Of a stretch of DNA of 59,497 nucleotides, positions 1 through 7,051 are shown piece after piece; positions within the stretch are counted from its first letter, which is position 1, and each line of letters begins with the position of its first letter. The notes beneath the pieces were generated by a model that did not search any database, was not told the origin of the DNA, and was given only the letters and a program-made list of their open reading frames with translations. The position numbers and the translations under genes were made by a program. The DNA comes from DATEAV01 sp964575425 (GTDB taxonomy: Bacteria; Chloroflexota; Anaerolineae; Anaerolineales; E44-bin32): NCBI GenBank assembly GCA_964575425.1, contig CAZNRD010000016.1, positions 1-59,497 on the forward strand. The letters run 5' to 3'.

Positions 1-55
1 AACCCACGACCTTCTCAATGCCATTGAGACGCGCTCCCAACTGCGCTATGGGCCC
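1..55 (-). tRNA. tRNA-Ala(GGC), 3' part outside window
   Basis: Read on the minus strand, the acceptor strand GGGCCCA (5' end at 55), a D-arm with AGTTGGGA, an anticodon stem TCTCA/TGAGA and the loop ATGGCAT are visible. The anticodon is therefore GGC (alanine). The T-arm begins at GTGGG and is cut by the left window edge. It lies directly downstream of the tRNA-Ala(CGC) gene and is probably co-transcribed with it. Confidence 0.9.
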
Positions 56-69
56 AGGAAACTCGCCTG

Positions 70-142
70 TGGACCTGGCGGGATTCGAACCCGCGACCTC
101 TTCAGTGCGATTGAAGCGCGCTCCCAACTGCGCTACAGGCCC
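70..142 (-). tRNA. tRNA-Ala(CGC)
   Basis: A full 73-nt cloverleaf on the minus strand. The acceptor stem GGGCCTG pairs with CAGGTCC and includes the G3:U70 wobble pair that is the alanine identity element. The anticodon stem is CTTCA/TGAAG with loop ATCGCAC, giving anticodon CGC for codon GCG. The T-arm is GCGGG/CCCGC with TTCGAAT. The discriminator is A. CCA is not encoded. Confidence 0.95.
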
Positions 143-156
143 TGGTCGAGAAACGC

Positions 157-185
157 ATTGTACCCTTGCCCGGAGGGGCTGTCAA
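157..185 (-). promoter_or_regulatory. Promoter of the tRNA-Ala pair
   Basis: On the minus strand TTGACA (185-180) and TACAAT (162-157) are separated by exactly 17 bp. The -10 ends 14 nt before the tRNA-Ala(CGC) 5' end. This is a strong sigma-70-type match and would drive both tRNA genes. Confidence 0.8.
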
Positions 186-414
186 CGGGTTGTACGCATC
201 GCGCTCAGGGGAAACGGTGTCTGTGTGCTCCCTCGCACTCTCACCCCATCCCGCCGGCGAGCAGGCACAACTCCTGACCAAGACCAAGCGTTGAGCTCTC
301 CCTTACCACAACAGGGCAAGCGGCAACGAGATCCGCCAAGGTTTTGCGTAGCCTCCCATGTCCGGGAAAGTCGCGCGCGGCGCCAGCAAGGTACCATTTT
401 CATTGGAAGAGGCC
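186..414. other. Intergenic, no gene recognised
   Basis: This stretch between the tRNA promoter and the regulator promoter contains reading frames only by chance. None has a convincing ribosome site or a recognisable protein. No repeat or RNA was seen. Confidence 0.5.
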
Positions 415-453
415 TTGACCGATGGCCCGCTTTGTACTAACATGTTGGTACAA
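415..453 (+). promoter_or_regulatory. Promoter with overlapping palindromic operator
   Basis: TTGACC (415-420) and TAACAT (438-443) are spaced by 17 bp. Overlaid on the -10 is a 22-bp near-perfect palindrome at 432-453. Its arms are TTGTAC and GTACAA around the core AACATGTT, with only one symmetric pair of positions mismatched. The dyad sits about 27 bp before the start of an XRE-family regulator, so autoregulation by that protein is the simplest reading (inference). Confidence 0.75.
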
Positions 454-479
454 GGCTGTCTCAGTAGGAGGCTTGGCTG

Positions 480-1151
480 ATGAGGCGAGGCCCACGGCGA
501 TGGCGCAAAGGGACCGCACGACCAGATGCTGTCCACGACATCAACGTGGGCAGATGCATGCGGAGCCTCAGGGTGAACCAGGGCTACTCGCTCCGTGCGC
601 TGGCGGACCGGTGTGGCTTGGCCGTCAACACCCTGAGCCTGATCGAGAACGGCAAGGTCTCCCCCAGCGTCAGCACGCTCCAGCGGGTGGCGCTGACCCT
701 GGGCGTGCCGATGACGGCCTTCTTCGAATCTGAGCCGGCACAGGGCGAAGTTGCCCACCTCTCCGCACCGCGACGGCACAGGCTGGAATTCGCCCACGGA
801 TACCTGGAGGACCTGGGACGGGGCATGGCCGATCGGACCATGGAACCATTCCTCATCACCCTGAACCCTGATGCCGAGAGCGGCCCAGCTCCAATCGCCC
901 ACACAGGCCAGGAGTTCGTGTTCTGCCTCGAGGGCATCTTGCATTACTCGATTGAGGACCGCGTCTACGAGCTACACCCTGGGGACAGCCTGCTCTTCGA
1001 GGCGTCTCTGCCTCACCGCTGGTCGAACTCGCAGCCTCAGCCTTCCAAGGCCATCCTTGTGCTATGCCCGCTCGGAGGGCCGGGCCGGCCTGCCATGCAG
1101 CACTTCGGCGTTGCCCGCACACTCGAGGAGAGTCAGAGCCGGGGTCACTGA
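480..1151 (+). CDS. XRE-family transcriptional regulator with cupin domain
   Basis: The 223-residue protein has an N-terminal Cro/C1-type helix-turn-helix at about residues 27-82 (AL-ADRCGLAVNTLSLIENG, then SPSVSTLQRVA). A C-terminal double-stranded beta-helix cupin follows at about 125-185 (AHTGQEFVFCLEG, HPGDSLLF, LPHRWSN). Proteins of this build are repressors or activators that sense a small ligand or metal through the cupin. The start is chosen for the GGAGG eight bases upstream. It heads a run of same-strand genes for ORP/NifX-family and Fe-S ATPase proteins with short gaps, so it probably regulates that operon. The ligand cannot be read from sequence. Confidence 0.9.
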   Translation: MRRGPRRWRKGTARPDAVHDINVGRCMRSLRVNQGYSLRALADRCGLAVNTLSLIENGKVSPSVSTLQRVALTLGVPMTAFFESEPAQGEVAHLSAPRRHRLEFAHGYLEDLGRGMADRTMEPFLITLNPDAESGPAPIAHTGQEFVFCLEGILHYSIEDRVYELHPGDSLLFEASLPHRWSNSQPQPSKAILVLCPLGGPGRPAMQHFGVARTLEESQSRGH

Positions 1152-1172
1152 CCCCTACATTCGGAGTGGACC

Positions 1173-1571
1173 ATGAAAATCGCCGCAATCACAGAGGACG
1201 GGAAGACGATCAGTCAGCACTTTGGGAGGGCGCCGTACTACCTGGTGGTGACGGCGGATGACGGCAAGATTGTCAGCCGGGAACTCAGGGAGAAGATGGG
1301 GCATGCCCATTTCGCGAACGAGGCCCATGACCCGGAGCCCGGAGGCCAGGCGCACGGGACGGGACCGGCCGCGCAGAGCCGGCACGCACGAATGGCAGCC
1401 GCCATCTCCGACTGTCAGGTGCTGCTCTGCGGTGGCATGGGCTACGGCGCCTACGAAAGCATGCGCGAACGCGGCATACAGCCGATCGTGACGGACATTG
1501 AAGAAATCGATCAGGCGGTCGCGGCGTATATGGATGGGACCATCGTCGATCAGGTGGACCGCCTGCACTAG
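1173..1571 (+). CDS. NifX/NifB-type (DIMC) family protein, ORP-like
   Basis: The 132-residue protein belongs to the dinitrogenase iron-molybdenum cofactor biosynthesis superfamily (NifX/NafY/ORP type). It opens with MKIAAITEDGKTISQHFGRA, the usual first strand plus the HFGRA signature. A His-rich, Gly-rich insert follows around residues 44-72, then DCQVLLCGGMGYGAYESM and the last strand-helix typical of the fold. The family binds metal-sulfur clusters or their precursors. No nitrogenase genes are nearby, so a role in nitrogen fixation is unlikely. Association with two MinD-ferredoxin ATPases and a second family member resembles the orange-protein (ORP) gene clusters of Desulfovibrio. It lies 22 bp after the regulator. 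Confidence 0.88.
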   Translation: MKIAAITEDGKTISQHFGRAPYYLVVTADDGKIVSRELREKMGHAHFANEAHDPEPGGQAHGTGPAAQSRHARMAAAISDCQVLLCGGMGYGAYESMRERGIQPIVTDIEEIDQAVAAYMDGTIVDQVDRLH

Positions 1572-1601
1572 GAGATCCATCGCCACCGAAGGTGATCGGT
1601 C

Positions 1602-2063
1602 ATGGTGAGGGTGGATGTCGAACTCTGCTCCGGCTGCGGAACCTGCGCGGAGGTCTGTCCGCGAGGCGCCTTGACACTGATCCATCAGAAAGCGGCCGTT
1701 GACACAGGTCGGTGCACGGGCTGCGCCATCTGCATCGACGCGTGTCCGACAGGCGCCCTCTCAGCGATCGCTCCGTTGGCTCCGACGCTGCCTGCGACGC
1801 GCTACCCTCTCAGGACGGGTGCGCCCGCTGTCGGCTCACGCAATCCTCCAATGTGGCTGACCGCGGGCAGGGCATTCGTCGAGCGCTGGCTGTTGCCCAT
1901 GGCTTCGGACCGGCTGATTGGTCTGCTTGAGCGCCGCCTGTCGCCGGCCGCTTCGCCGGCAACAACTCAGGGCGACCGACCTGCGGTTGCAGCTACCGAC
2001 ATCCCCGGCCAAGCTCATCGTCATCGCATGCGTCGGCGCGGCGGCCAGCTTCGCATCAACTGA
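1602..2063 (+). CDS. 2[4Fe-4S] ferredoxin-domain protein
   Basis: The 153-residue protein carries two CxxCxxCxxxCP motifs in its first 55 residues (CSGCGTCAEVCP and CTGCAICIDACP), enough for two [4Fe-4S] clusters and soluble electron transfer. The following hundred residues, rich in Ala, Pro and Arg, match nothing I recognise. They include a possible amphipathic stretch (FVERWLLPMASDRLIGLLER) that might be a partner-docking or membrane-association helix (inference). The gene starts 30 bp after the NifX-family gene and is followed 20 bp later by the DUF5320 gene, so it probably supplies electrons or clusters within the ORP-like operon. Confidence 0.85.
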   Translation: MVRVDVELCSGCGTCAEVCPRGALTLIHQKAAVDTGRCTGCAICIDACPTGALSAIAPLAPTLPATRYPLRTGAPAVGSRNPPMWLTAGRAFVERWLLPMASDRLIGLLERRLSPAASPATTQGDRPAVAATDIPGQAHRHRMRRRGGQLRIN

Positions 2064-2083
2064 TGTATGGAAAGGAGGACAGA

Positions 2084-2398
2084 ATGCCAAGAGGGGATCG
2101 AACAGGACCATGGGGCGCAGGCCCCATGACCGGACGGGGCGCAGGCTACTGCGCCGGCTATCCTGCTCCTGGATTCGCCAGCGCCCCCGCCGCATTCCGG
2201 GGGGCCAGGTGGCCATGGGGCGGCGGACACGGATGGCGCCACTGGTTCCATGCCACCGGTCTGCCGTTCTGGGCGCGGGGTGGCTTCCCTGCGCCTTCGC
2301 CCGAACAGGAGCGAGAAGCGCTCAAGGCCCAGGCGAAGTGGATGGCAGAGGCGCTGGAGTCCATCAACAGGCGAATGGAGGAACTGGAGTCCAAGTGA
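2084..2398 (+). CDS. DUF5320 family protein
   Basis: The 104-residue protein starts MPRGDRTGPWGAGPMTGRGA followed by GYCAGY, the hallmark N-terminus of the DUF5320 family found beside NifX/MinD genes in anaerobes. The middle is rich in Gly, Trp and aromatic residues. The C-terminus is a charged helix (EQEREALKAQAKWMAEALES and onwards) likely to form a coiled coil. The start is the ATG at 2084 preceded by AAAGGAGG, rather than the in-frame ATG at 2063. The molecular function is not known; the Gly-rich N-terminus with one conserved Cys could be a metal- or cluster-contact segment (inference). Confidence 0.8.
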   Translation: MPRGDRTGPWGAGPMTGRGAGYCAGYPAPGFASAPAAFRGARWPWGGGHGWRHWFHATGLPFWARGGFPAPSPEQEREALKAQAKWMAEALESINRRMEELESK

Positions 2399-2472
2399 GG
2401 GCGGCCTCTGCCTGCTTCGAGAGGCATGACCTCCGGGGCTGAGGCCGCGGCAACGGATCAGGAGAAACACCA

Positions 2473-2679
2473 ATGGAACCACGGAATCCACCAGGAGCAG
2501 GTGGCCCGGGCGGGCGCGGGCAGGGACGTCGGGGCTGGGGAGGAGGGACAAAGCCAGGCTCTGGGTCAGGCGGCGAATGCCTGTGCCCGAAGTGCGGCCA
2601 CCGCGTCCCGCACCAGGCCGGACAGCGCTGTCTGGATACGCCGTGCCCCAAGTGCGGCACGATGATGGTGCGCGCCTAG
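2473..2679 (+). CDS. Small zinc-ribbon protein
   Basis: The 68-residue peptide has a Gly/Pro/Arg-rich N-terminal half followed by a four-cysteine zinc ribbon, CPKCGH then, after an HQAGQRC segment, CPKCGTMMVR. AGGAGA precedes the ATG. Peptides of this type are common companions of NifX/MinD clusters in anaerobes but have no assigned role. It may bind zinc or an Fe-S cluster (an additional Cys lies in RCLDTPC). It sits 74 bp after the DUF5320 gene in the same direction. Confidence 0.75.
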   Translation: MEPRNPPGAGGPGGRGQGRRGWGGGTKPGSGSGGECLCPKCGHRVPHQAGQRCLDTPCPKCGTMMVRA

Positions 2680-2804
2680 TCGCCTCGGACGAACCCACGG
2701 CGCGGTTGACTGTTCCGCGCTGGGCGCCATGCGCTCAAGGCAACGGGCGCAGTGCGGATGGCATCGACCGAGGACTCGATTCACATTCACAGAGGAGGAG
2801 TGAT

Positions 2805-3284
2805 ATGGGCACCAAAGGCAAGGAAATCGTTGGGCTGGACGTCAGTGAGGTAATCCGCGACCTCAATCGGGCCTATGCGGATGAGTGGCTGGCGGTATAC
2901 GCCTACAACCACATGGGGCAGGTAGTCACGGGGCGACCCGCCGCCAAGCACCTCGCAGACCTTCTCATCGATACCTCCAAGGATGAGCTCGAGCATCAGC
3001 AGGAGCTCGCCGAGCGCATCGTCTCCCTGGGCGGCAAGCCGCTGGCCGACATCAGCAAGCTGATCGAGACGAGCAACGACGGATATCCGGCGCCGCCAGC
3101 CGATGAGAAGGACTTCGAGGCAATCGTGCGAACGGTGATCCAGGCCGAGCGCGGCGCCATCGAAGTCTACAACCGCCTGGCCGCCAAGACCCACGGCAAG
3201 GATCCCATTACCTACAACCTGATTGTCCACATCCTCGGCGAAGAGATCGAGCATGAGGATGAATTCGAAACGCTACTGAGCTGA
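2805..3284 (+). CDS. Ferritin-like diiron protein (bacterioferritin/Dps type)
   Basis: The 159-residue four-helix-bundle protein has recognisable diiron ligands: the EWLAVYAYNH helix, KDELEHQQELAER (ExxH), QAERGAIEVYNRLA, and GEEIEHEDEFE (ExxH). The spacing matches the ferritin-like superfamily for iron storage or peroxide detoxification. The ATG at 2805 is chosen because AGAGGAGGAG lies six bases upstream; the frame is open further upstream but lacks a ribosome site. The stop is followed three bases later by the next gene. In an operon of Fe-S and cofactor proteins, an iron-buffering or oxidative-protection role is likely. Confidence 0.85.
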   Translation: MGTKGKEIVGLDVSEVIRDLNRAYADEWLAVYAYNHMGQVVTGRPAAKHLADLLIDTSKDELEHQQELAERIVSLGGKPLADISKLIETSNDGYPAPPADEKDFEAIVRTVIQAERGAIEVYNRLAAKTHGKDPITYNLIVHILGEEIEHEDEFETLLS

Positions 3285-3287
3285 CCC

Positions 3288-3635
3288 GTGAAAATCCTCG
3301 TGACCACGCTTGCACCAGATCTCGACGCGCCAGTGGACCCGCGCTTCGGGCGAGCCACCTGCTTCGTGCTGGTGGACAACGAGACGATGGCCTGGGAGGC
3401 GCATTCCAATCCAGCCGTGGACGCCCCCGGGGCCGCGGAGTTCGCGGCCCGGCTTAAGCCACAGGCTGTCGTCAGCGGCGCGTTCGGTCCGAACGCCTTC
3501 GCTGCCCTACAGGCTGCCGGGATCGAGATGTACCTGAGCGGCGGCTCCAGCACAGCCCGGCAGGTCGTTGCCGACTTCCCCGCCGGCAAGCTAGAAAGCG
3601 CAGGTGCCGCCTCCGGGCCTCGCAGGCGTGGATGA
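3288..3635 (+). CDS. Second NifX-type (DIMC) family protein, ORP-like
   Basis: The 115-residue protein opens with a GTG start and the strand MKILVTTLAPDLDAPVDPRF followed by GRATCFVLVD, the family signature. It continues with NPAVDAPGAAEFAARL, VVSGAFGPNAFAAL and GIEMYLSGG. It is shorter than the first copy at 1173 and lacks the His-rich insert, so the two are diverged paralogues that may hold or hand over a cluster together. The start follows the ferritin-like stop by three bases and the end overlaps the next gene, showing tight translational coupling to the MinD-type ATPase. Confidence 0.88.
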   Translation: MKILVTTLAPDLDAPVDPRFGRATCFVLVDNETMAWEAHSNPAVDAPGAAEFAARLKPQAVVSGAFGPNAFAALQAAGIEMYLSGGSSTARQVVADFPAGKLESAGAASGPRRRG

Positions 3636-4584
3636 AGGGCGAGCAGCACCGCTCCGCATCGCGGTGGCAAGCGGCAAAGGGGGGACTGGCAAGACGACCA
3701 TCGCCACAAGCCTGGCGCTCAGCCTGGCAAGGAAGAACGACGGCGCCGGCTCAGCCCCCCTGCTGCTGGACTGCGACGCAGAGGCGCCCAACGCGCATGT
3801 GTTCCTGGCGCCGAGGCTGACGCGGCGGGAACAGGTATCGATTCCGATTCCGCGCGTGCATGAGCAGCGATGCACAGCGTGCGGGCGGTGCTCGGAGGTG
3901 TGTCAGTACCACGCCATCGCCGTCCTCGGCAACAAGGTGTTGGTGTTCCCGCAGCTCTGCCATGGCTGTGGAAGCTGCTCTCGCCAGTGCCCCGAGCAGG
4001 CACTCGAGGAAGTCCCGTCGCCCATCGGCTTCCTCGAATCAGGAGAGGCCAGAGCCGGCATCGCCTTCGCACACGGCGTGCTGACCGTCGGCGAACCTAT
4101 GGCCGGGCCGATCATCCGCCGACTCAAGCACTGGTTCCCAACCCGACCGGAGCAGACAGTCATCCTCGATTGTCCTCCGGGAACCTCCTGCCCCATGGTC
4201 GAGGCGGTGCGGGGAGCAGACTTCCTGTTGCTGGTGACCGAGCCAACACCCTTCGGCCTCCACGACCTGAGGCTGGCTGCTGAGGTCGCCCGACAGCTCG
4301 ACATGCCGTCCGGCGTCATCATCAATCGCGACCAATCTTCGGACTATGTGCAGGTCGATGAGTTCTGTGCCTCACAGAACCTTCCGATCCTCTTGCGCAT
4401 CCCCTTCGACCGCGGCATCGCGGAGGGCCTGGCGCGCGGCAAACCCCTGACCAGCATCCGGCCGGAATACTGCGAGCACCTGCGCGGCGTCTTCCGCAGC
4501 ATCACTCAGGGCATAGCAGGACGGAAGCACCCCCAACCCTTGGCAGCAAGACCCGGCGGCCAGAGCGAACAGGCGCACGACTAA
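3604..4584 (+). CDS. MinD-superfamily P-loop ATPase with inserted ferredoxin domain (first)
   Basis: The 326-residue protein of COG1149 type has a deviant Walker A GKGGTGKTT near residue 25 and a Walker B-like ILDCPPGTSCP. An inserted ferredoxin domain at about 83-130 carries CTACGRCSEVC and CHGCGSCSRQC for two [4Fe-4S] clusters. Such proteins couple ATP hydrolysis to Fe-S or electron chemistry, and are partners of ORP in Desulfovibrio. The upstream GTG at 3604 is given, but the GTG at 3628 is equally possible; both overlap the preceding NifX-type gene. The next gene is a paralogue two bases downstream, suggesting a heterodimer. Confidence 0.88.
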   Translation: MPPPGLAGVDEGRAAPLRIAVASGKGGTGKTTIATSLALSLARKNDGAGSAPLLLDCDAEAPNAHVFLAPRLTRREQVSIPIPRVHEQRCTACGRCSEVCQYHAIAVLGNKVLVFPQLCHGCGSCSRQCPEQALEEVPSPIGFLESGEARAGIAFAHGVLTVGEPMAGPIIRRLKHWFPTRPEQTVILDCPPGTSCPMVEAVRGADFLLLVTEPTPFGLHDLRLAAEVARQLDMPSGVIINRDQSSDYVQVDEFCASQNLPILLRIPFDRGIAEGLARGKPLTSIRPEYCEHLRGVFRSITQGIAGRKHPQPLAARPGGQSEQAHD

Positions 4585-4586
4585 CG

Positions 4587-5534
4587 ATGAAACAGCTGGT
4601 GATCCTGAGCGACAAGGGCGGAACCGGAAAGACGAGCGTCGCCGCCGCGTTCGCTCACCTCGCCCATGGGAAGACGCGTCCGCACCAACCTGTTCTTGTT
4701 GACGCCGACGTGGATGCCGCCAACCTGGATCTCGTGCTCCGGCCTGAGCGACTCGAGAGCCATGAGTTCTTCGGTGGTGCGCTCGCCGTCATCGACCCCG
4801 ATCGATGCCAGGGCTGTGGAGTGTGCGAGGAGATTTGTCGTTTCGGGGCGATCCTTACTCCCCGCATCACGGCCTCGGGTCGATTCGAGGTTGATCCCAT
4901 TGCATGCGACGACTGCGCCGCCTGCGCCTTCGAGTGCCCGGATGGCGCAATCTCGATGCAGTCCCGGCTCGCTGGGCACTGGTTCCAGTCCCAGACCCCT
5001 TATGGTCGTCTGTTCCACGCCGAACTCCGACCCACGCAGGACAACTCCGGCAAGCTGGTGACACTGATCAAGCAGCACGCTCGTCTGCACGCGATCGAGA
5101 CGGGAAGTCCGATCCTGATTGTGGATGGTCCTCCAGGCATTGGCTGCCCGGCCATCTCCGCCGCCGCCGGTGCCGACCTGGCGTTGATCGTTGCTGAGCC
5201 AAGTGCCTCCGGGATCCACGATATGGTCCGCATCCTGGAGATGACCGCGCACTTTCGCCTCTCCTCCTGGGTGTGCATCAACAAGGCAGATCTGTACCCG
5301 GCGGGTGTGGAACGGATCCAGGCTGCCTGTGGCGAGAGGGGCGTGCAAGTCGCTGGCTGCCTGCCGTACGACGAAGCGGTGACGCGTGCCATGGTGCGGG
5401 GTGAACCGGTGACGGTTCACACGCCCAACGCGCCGGTGAGCCAGGCGTTGGACGCCTTGTGGCAGGCATTGATGGCAAAGCTCGATCGATCTCTGGGAGA
5501 GACGCTACGTCCGTCTCTTGTGGCTGCAGGATGA
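4587..5534 (+). CDS. MinD-superfamily P-loop ATPase with inserted ferredoxin domain (second)
   Basis: The 315-residue paralogue of the preceding ATPase has Walker A DKGGTGKTS at residues 9-17, ILIVDGPPGIGCPA as the Walker B/switch region, and an inserted ferredoxin with CQGCGVCEEIC and CDDCAACAFEC. The first glycine-loop residue differs (SDKGG versus SGKGG in its partner), so the deviant-Walker lysine is kept in one and replaced by Asp-Lys here. The two may therefore differ in nucleotide handling. It starts with ATG two bases after the partner's stop. Pairs like this occur with ORP-like proteins in sulfate reducers and Dehalococcoidia. Confidence 0.88.
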   Translation: MKQLVILSDKGGTGKTSVAAAFAHLAHGKTRPHQPVLVDADVDAANLDLVLRPERLESHEFFGGALAVIDPDRCQGCGVCEEICRFGAILTPRITASGRFEVDPIACDDCAACAFECPDGAISMQSRLAGHWFQSQTPYGRLFHAELRPTQDNSGKLVTLIKQHARLHAIETGSPILIVDGPPGIGCPAISAAAGADLALIVAEPSASGIHDMVRILEMTAHFRLSSWVCINKADLYPAGVERIQAACGERGVQVAGCLPYDEAVTRAMVRGEPVTVHTPNAPVSQALDALWQALMAKLDRSLGETLRPSLVAAG

Positions 5535-5580
5535 CGCCGCCCTTTCCAGCCCCAACCACCAGGGCGAGAGCGGGGACAAC

Positions 5581-5907
5581 ATGGATCGGAGCGAGCAACT
5601 GAGACTGGCGATCTTGAACCGACTCGGCTCCGTGATGGACCCGGAGACGGGCGTTGATGTCGTGCGCATGCGGCTTGTGGAGGATCTCACCGTGGATGAC
5701 CAGGGCGCGGTCTCATACCGATTTCGCCCCTCCTCGCCACTGTGCCCCATAGCCATCCCGCTTGCCGCAGATATTCAGCGCGCCGTGGCTGAGGTTCCGG
5801 GGGTGACTAGCCAGAAGATCGAGATCGTCGGCTGGATCGGTTCCGAGGAGTTGACTAGGCTGCTGGAGCAGGCGCTCTCCGATAGAGCGAAGCATGGGAA
5901 GGCGTAG
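5581..5907 (+). CDS. MIP18/DUF59 family Fe-S assembly-type protein
   Basis: The 108-residue protein has the DUF59 outline: an N-terminal helix ending MDPETGVDVVRMRLVEDL, strands, and the conserved cysteine in SPLCPIAIPLA, followed by a helix and a C-terminal extension. Family members (SufT, PaaD-like, MIP18) assist Fe-S cluster insertion. ATG 5581 aligns with the family start; an upstream in-frame GTG at 5518 would add an unrelated leader overlapping the previous gene. It closes the ORP-like operon, 46 bp after the second MinD-type ATPase, consistent with maturation of the operon's Fe-S proteins. Confidence 0.85.
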   Translation: MDRSEQLRLAILNRLGSVMDPETGVDVVRMRLVEDLTVDDQGAVSYRFRPSSPLCPIAIPLAADIQRAVAEVPGVTSQKIEIVGWIGSEELTRLLEQALSDRAKHGKA

Positions 5908-6052
5908 ATCACGGAAGACAACACGGGCATCCGCGGCACGGGGAGCATGAGCCTTCGGGCCTCAATCATCCAGCTAGGCCCACAAGAAGCGGGCTTGCCC
6001 CTCGTCGCCGCCCAGCCTCAGCACGTGCGACCACGCCTCCCAGGGAGGATTC

Positions 6053-7012
6053 GTGATGACTGACGCGGCCGAGACCATGTACGTCTTTGGGCCGGCCCCC
6101 TCGAGGCGCCTGGGCAGAAGCCTCGGCATCAACAACATCCCCCCAAAGGAGTGCACCTATTCCTGCGTCTACTGCCAGATCGGCCGGACGCTGCGCCTGC
6201 AGCGAGCGCGCCGCCCATTCTACGAGCCGCAGGCAATCGCCAATGCGGTTCGAACGAGAGTCCAACACGTCCGGAGCCAGGGCGGTGCCATCGACTACCT
6301 GACGTTTGTCCCCGACGGCGAACCAACCCTCGACGTCAACCTCGGACGCGAGGCTGAGCTGCTGCACGATCTGGGAATCCCCATGGCCATCATCAGCAAC
6401 AGCTCTCTCCTCTGGCTCGACGATGTCCGGCGGGACCTAGCCGCGATGGATTGGGTCTCCCTCAGGGTCGACACAGCCCGGCCGGAGACCTGGCGCAAGG
6501 TCAACCGGCCTCACCGCTCCCTCGATCTGGGCGCCGTGCTTGACGGCATCCGGGCCTTTGCAGATGACTTCGCTCGCCGACTGGTGACCGAGACCATGCT
6601 GGTGCGCGGCCTGAACGATTCTCCTGGTGAAGTCGAGCACGTGGGGGGTTTCCTGGCCACGGTGAAACCCTCGGTGGCCTACCTCGCCATCCCCACCCGC
6701 CCTCCGGCCGAGACGTGGGTGACAGGTCCCGACGAGGAGACACTTCACCAGGCCTATCAAGTCTTGCGACAGTGCGTCGGGAGGGTGGAGTTCCTCACCG
6801 CCTACGAGGGGACCGAATTCGCCGCGTCCGGCGACGCCGAGCGCGATCTCCTGAGCATCACGTCTGTGCACCCGATGCGCGAAGACGCGGTGCAGGCCCT
6901 GCTCCTGCGCCAGGGGGAGAGCTGGGAGACCGTCGAGCACCTCCTCCAGCAGGGGAAGCTGGTGAAGCTGACATACGAGGGGGCCACGTTCTTCATGCGA
7001 CGACTTCACTAG
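6053..7012 (+). CDS. Radical SAM protein (COG0731-like)
   Basis: The 319-residue enzyme has the radical SAM CxxxCxxC motif as CTYSCVYC near residue 36, preceded by FGPAPSRRLGRSLGINNI, which is typical of the COG0731 group. Further landmarks are FVPDGEPTLDVN (the GGEPT-like SAM contact) and VTETMLVRGLND. The C-terminal 90 residues form an extra domain resembling a winged helix (REDAVQALLLRQGESWETVE). The substrate is unknown. GTG 6053 and ATG 6056 are alternative starts, both behind GGAGG. The gene follows the ORP-like operon by 145 bp and may act with it. Confidence 0.85.
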   Translation: MMTDAAETMYVFGPAPSRRLGRSLGINNIPPKECTYSCVYCQIGRTLRLQRARRPFYEPQAIANAVRTRVQHVRSQGGAIDYLTFVPDGEPTLDVNLGREAELLHDLGIPMAIISNSSLLWLDDVRRDLAAMDWVSLRVDTARPETWRKVNRPHRSLDLGAVLDGIRAFADDFARRLVTETMLVRGLNDSPGEVEHVGGFLATVKPSVAYLAIPTRPPAETWVTGPDEETLHQAYQVLRQCVGRVEFLTAYEGTEFAASGDAERDLLSITSVHPMREDAVQALLLRQGESWETVEHLLQQGKLVKLTYEGATFFMRRLH

Positions 7013-7051
7013 TCAGAAGGCCGGGAGGAAGGTCGCCTCAAGAGGACACGC

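Noticed and set aside
1173..5534. Nitrogen-fixation (nif) cluster
   Set aside because: NifX-family and MinD/NifH-superfamily folds are present, but there is no nifHDK, nifE/N or nifB; the ferredoxin-inserted ATPases are COG1149 proteins, not nitrogenase reductase.
5948..6064. 38-codon ATG frame between the DUF59 and radical SAM genes
   Set aside because: No family, no conserved features, and it overlaps the radical SAM ribosome site; probably chance.
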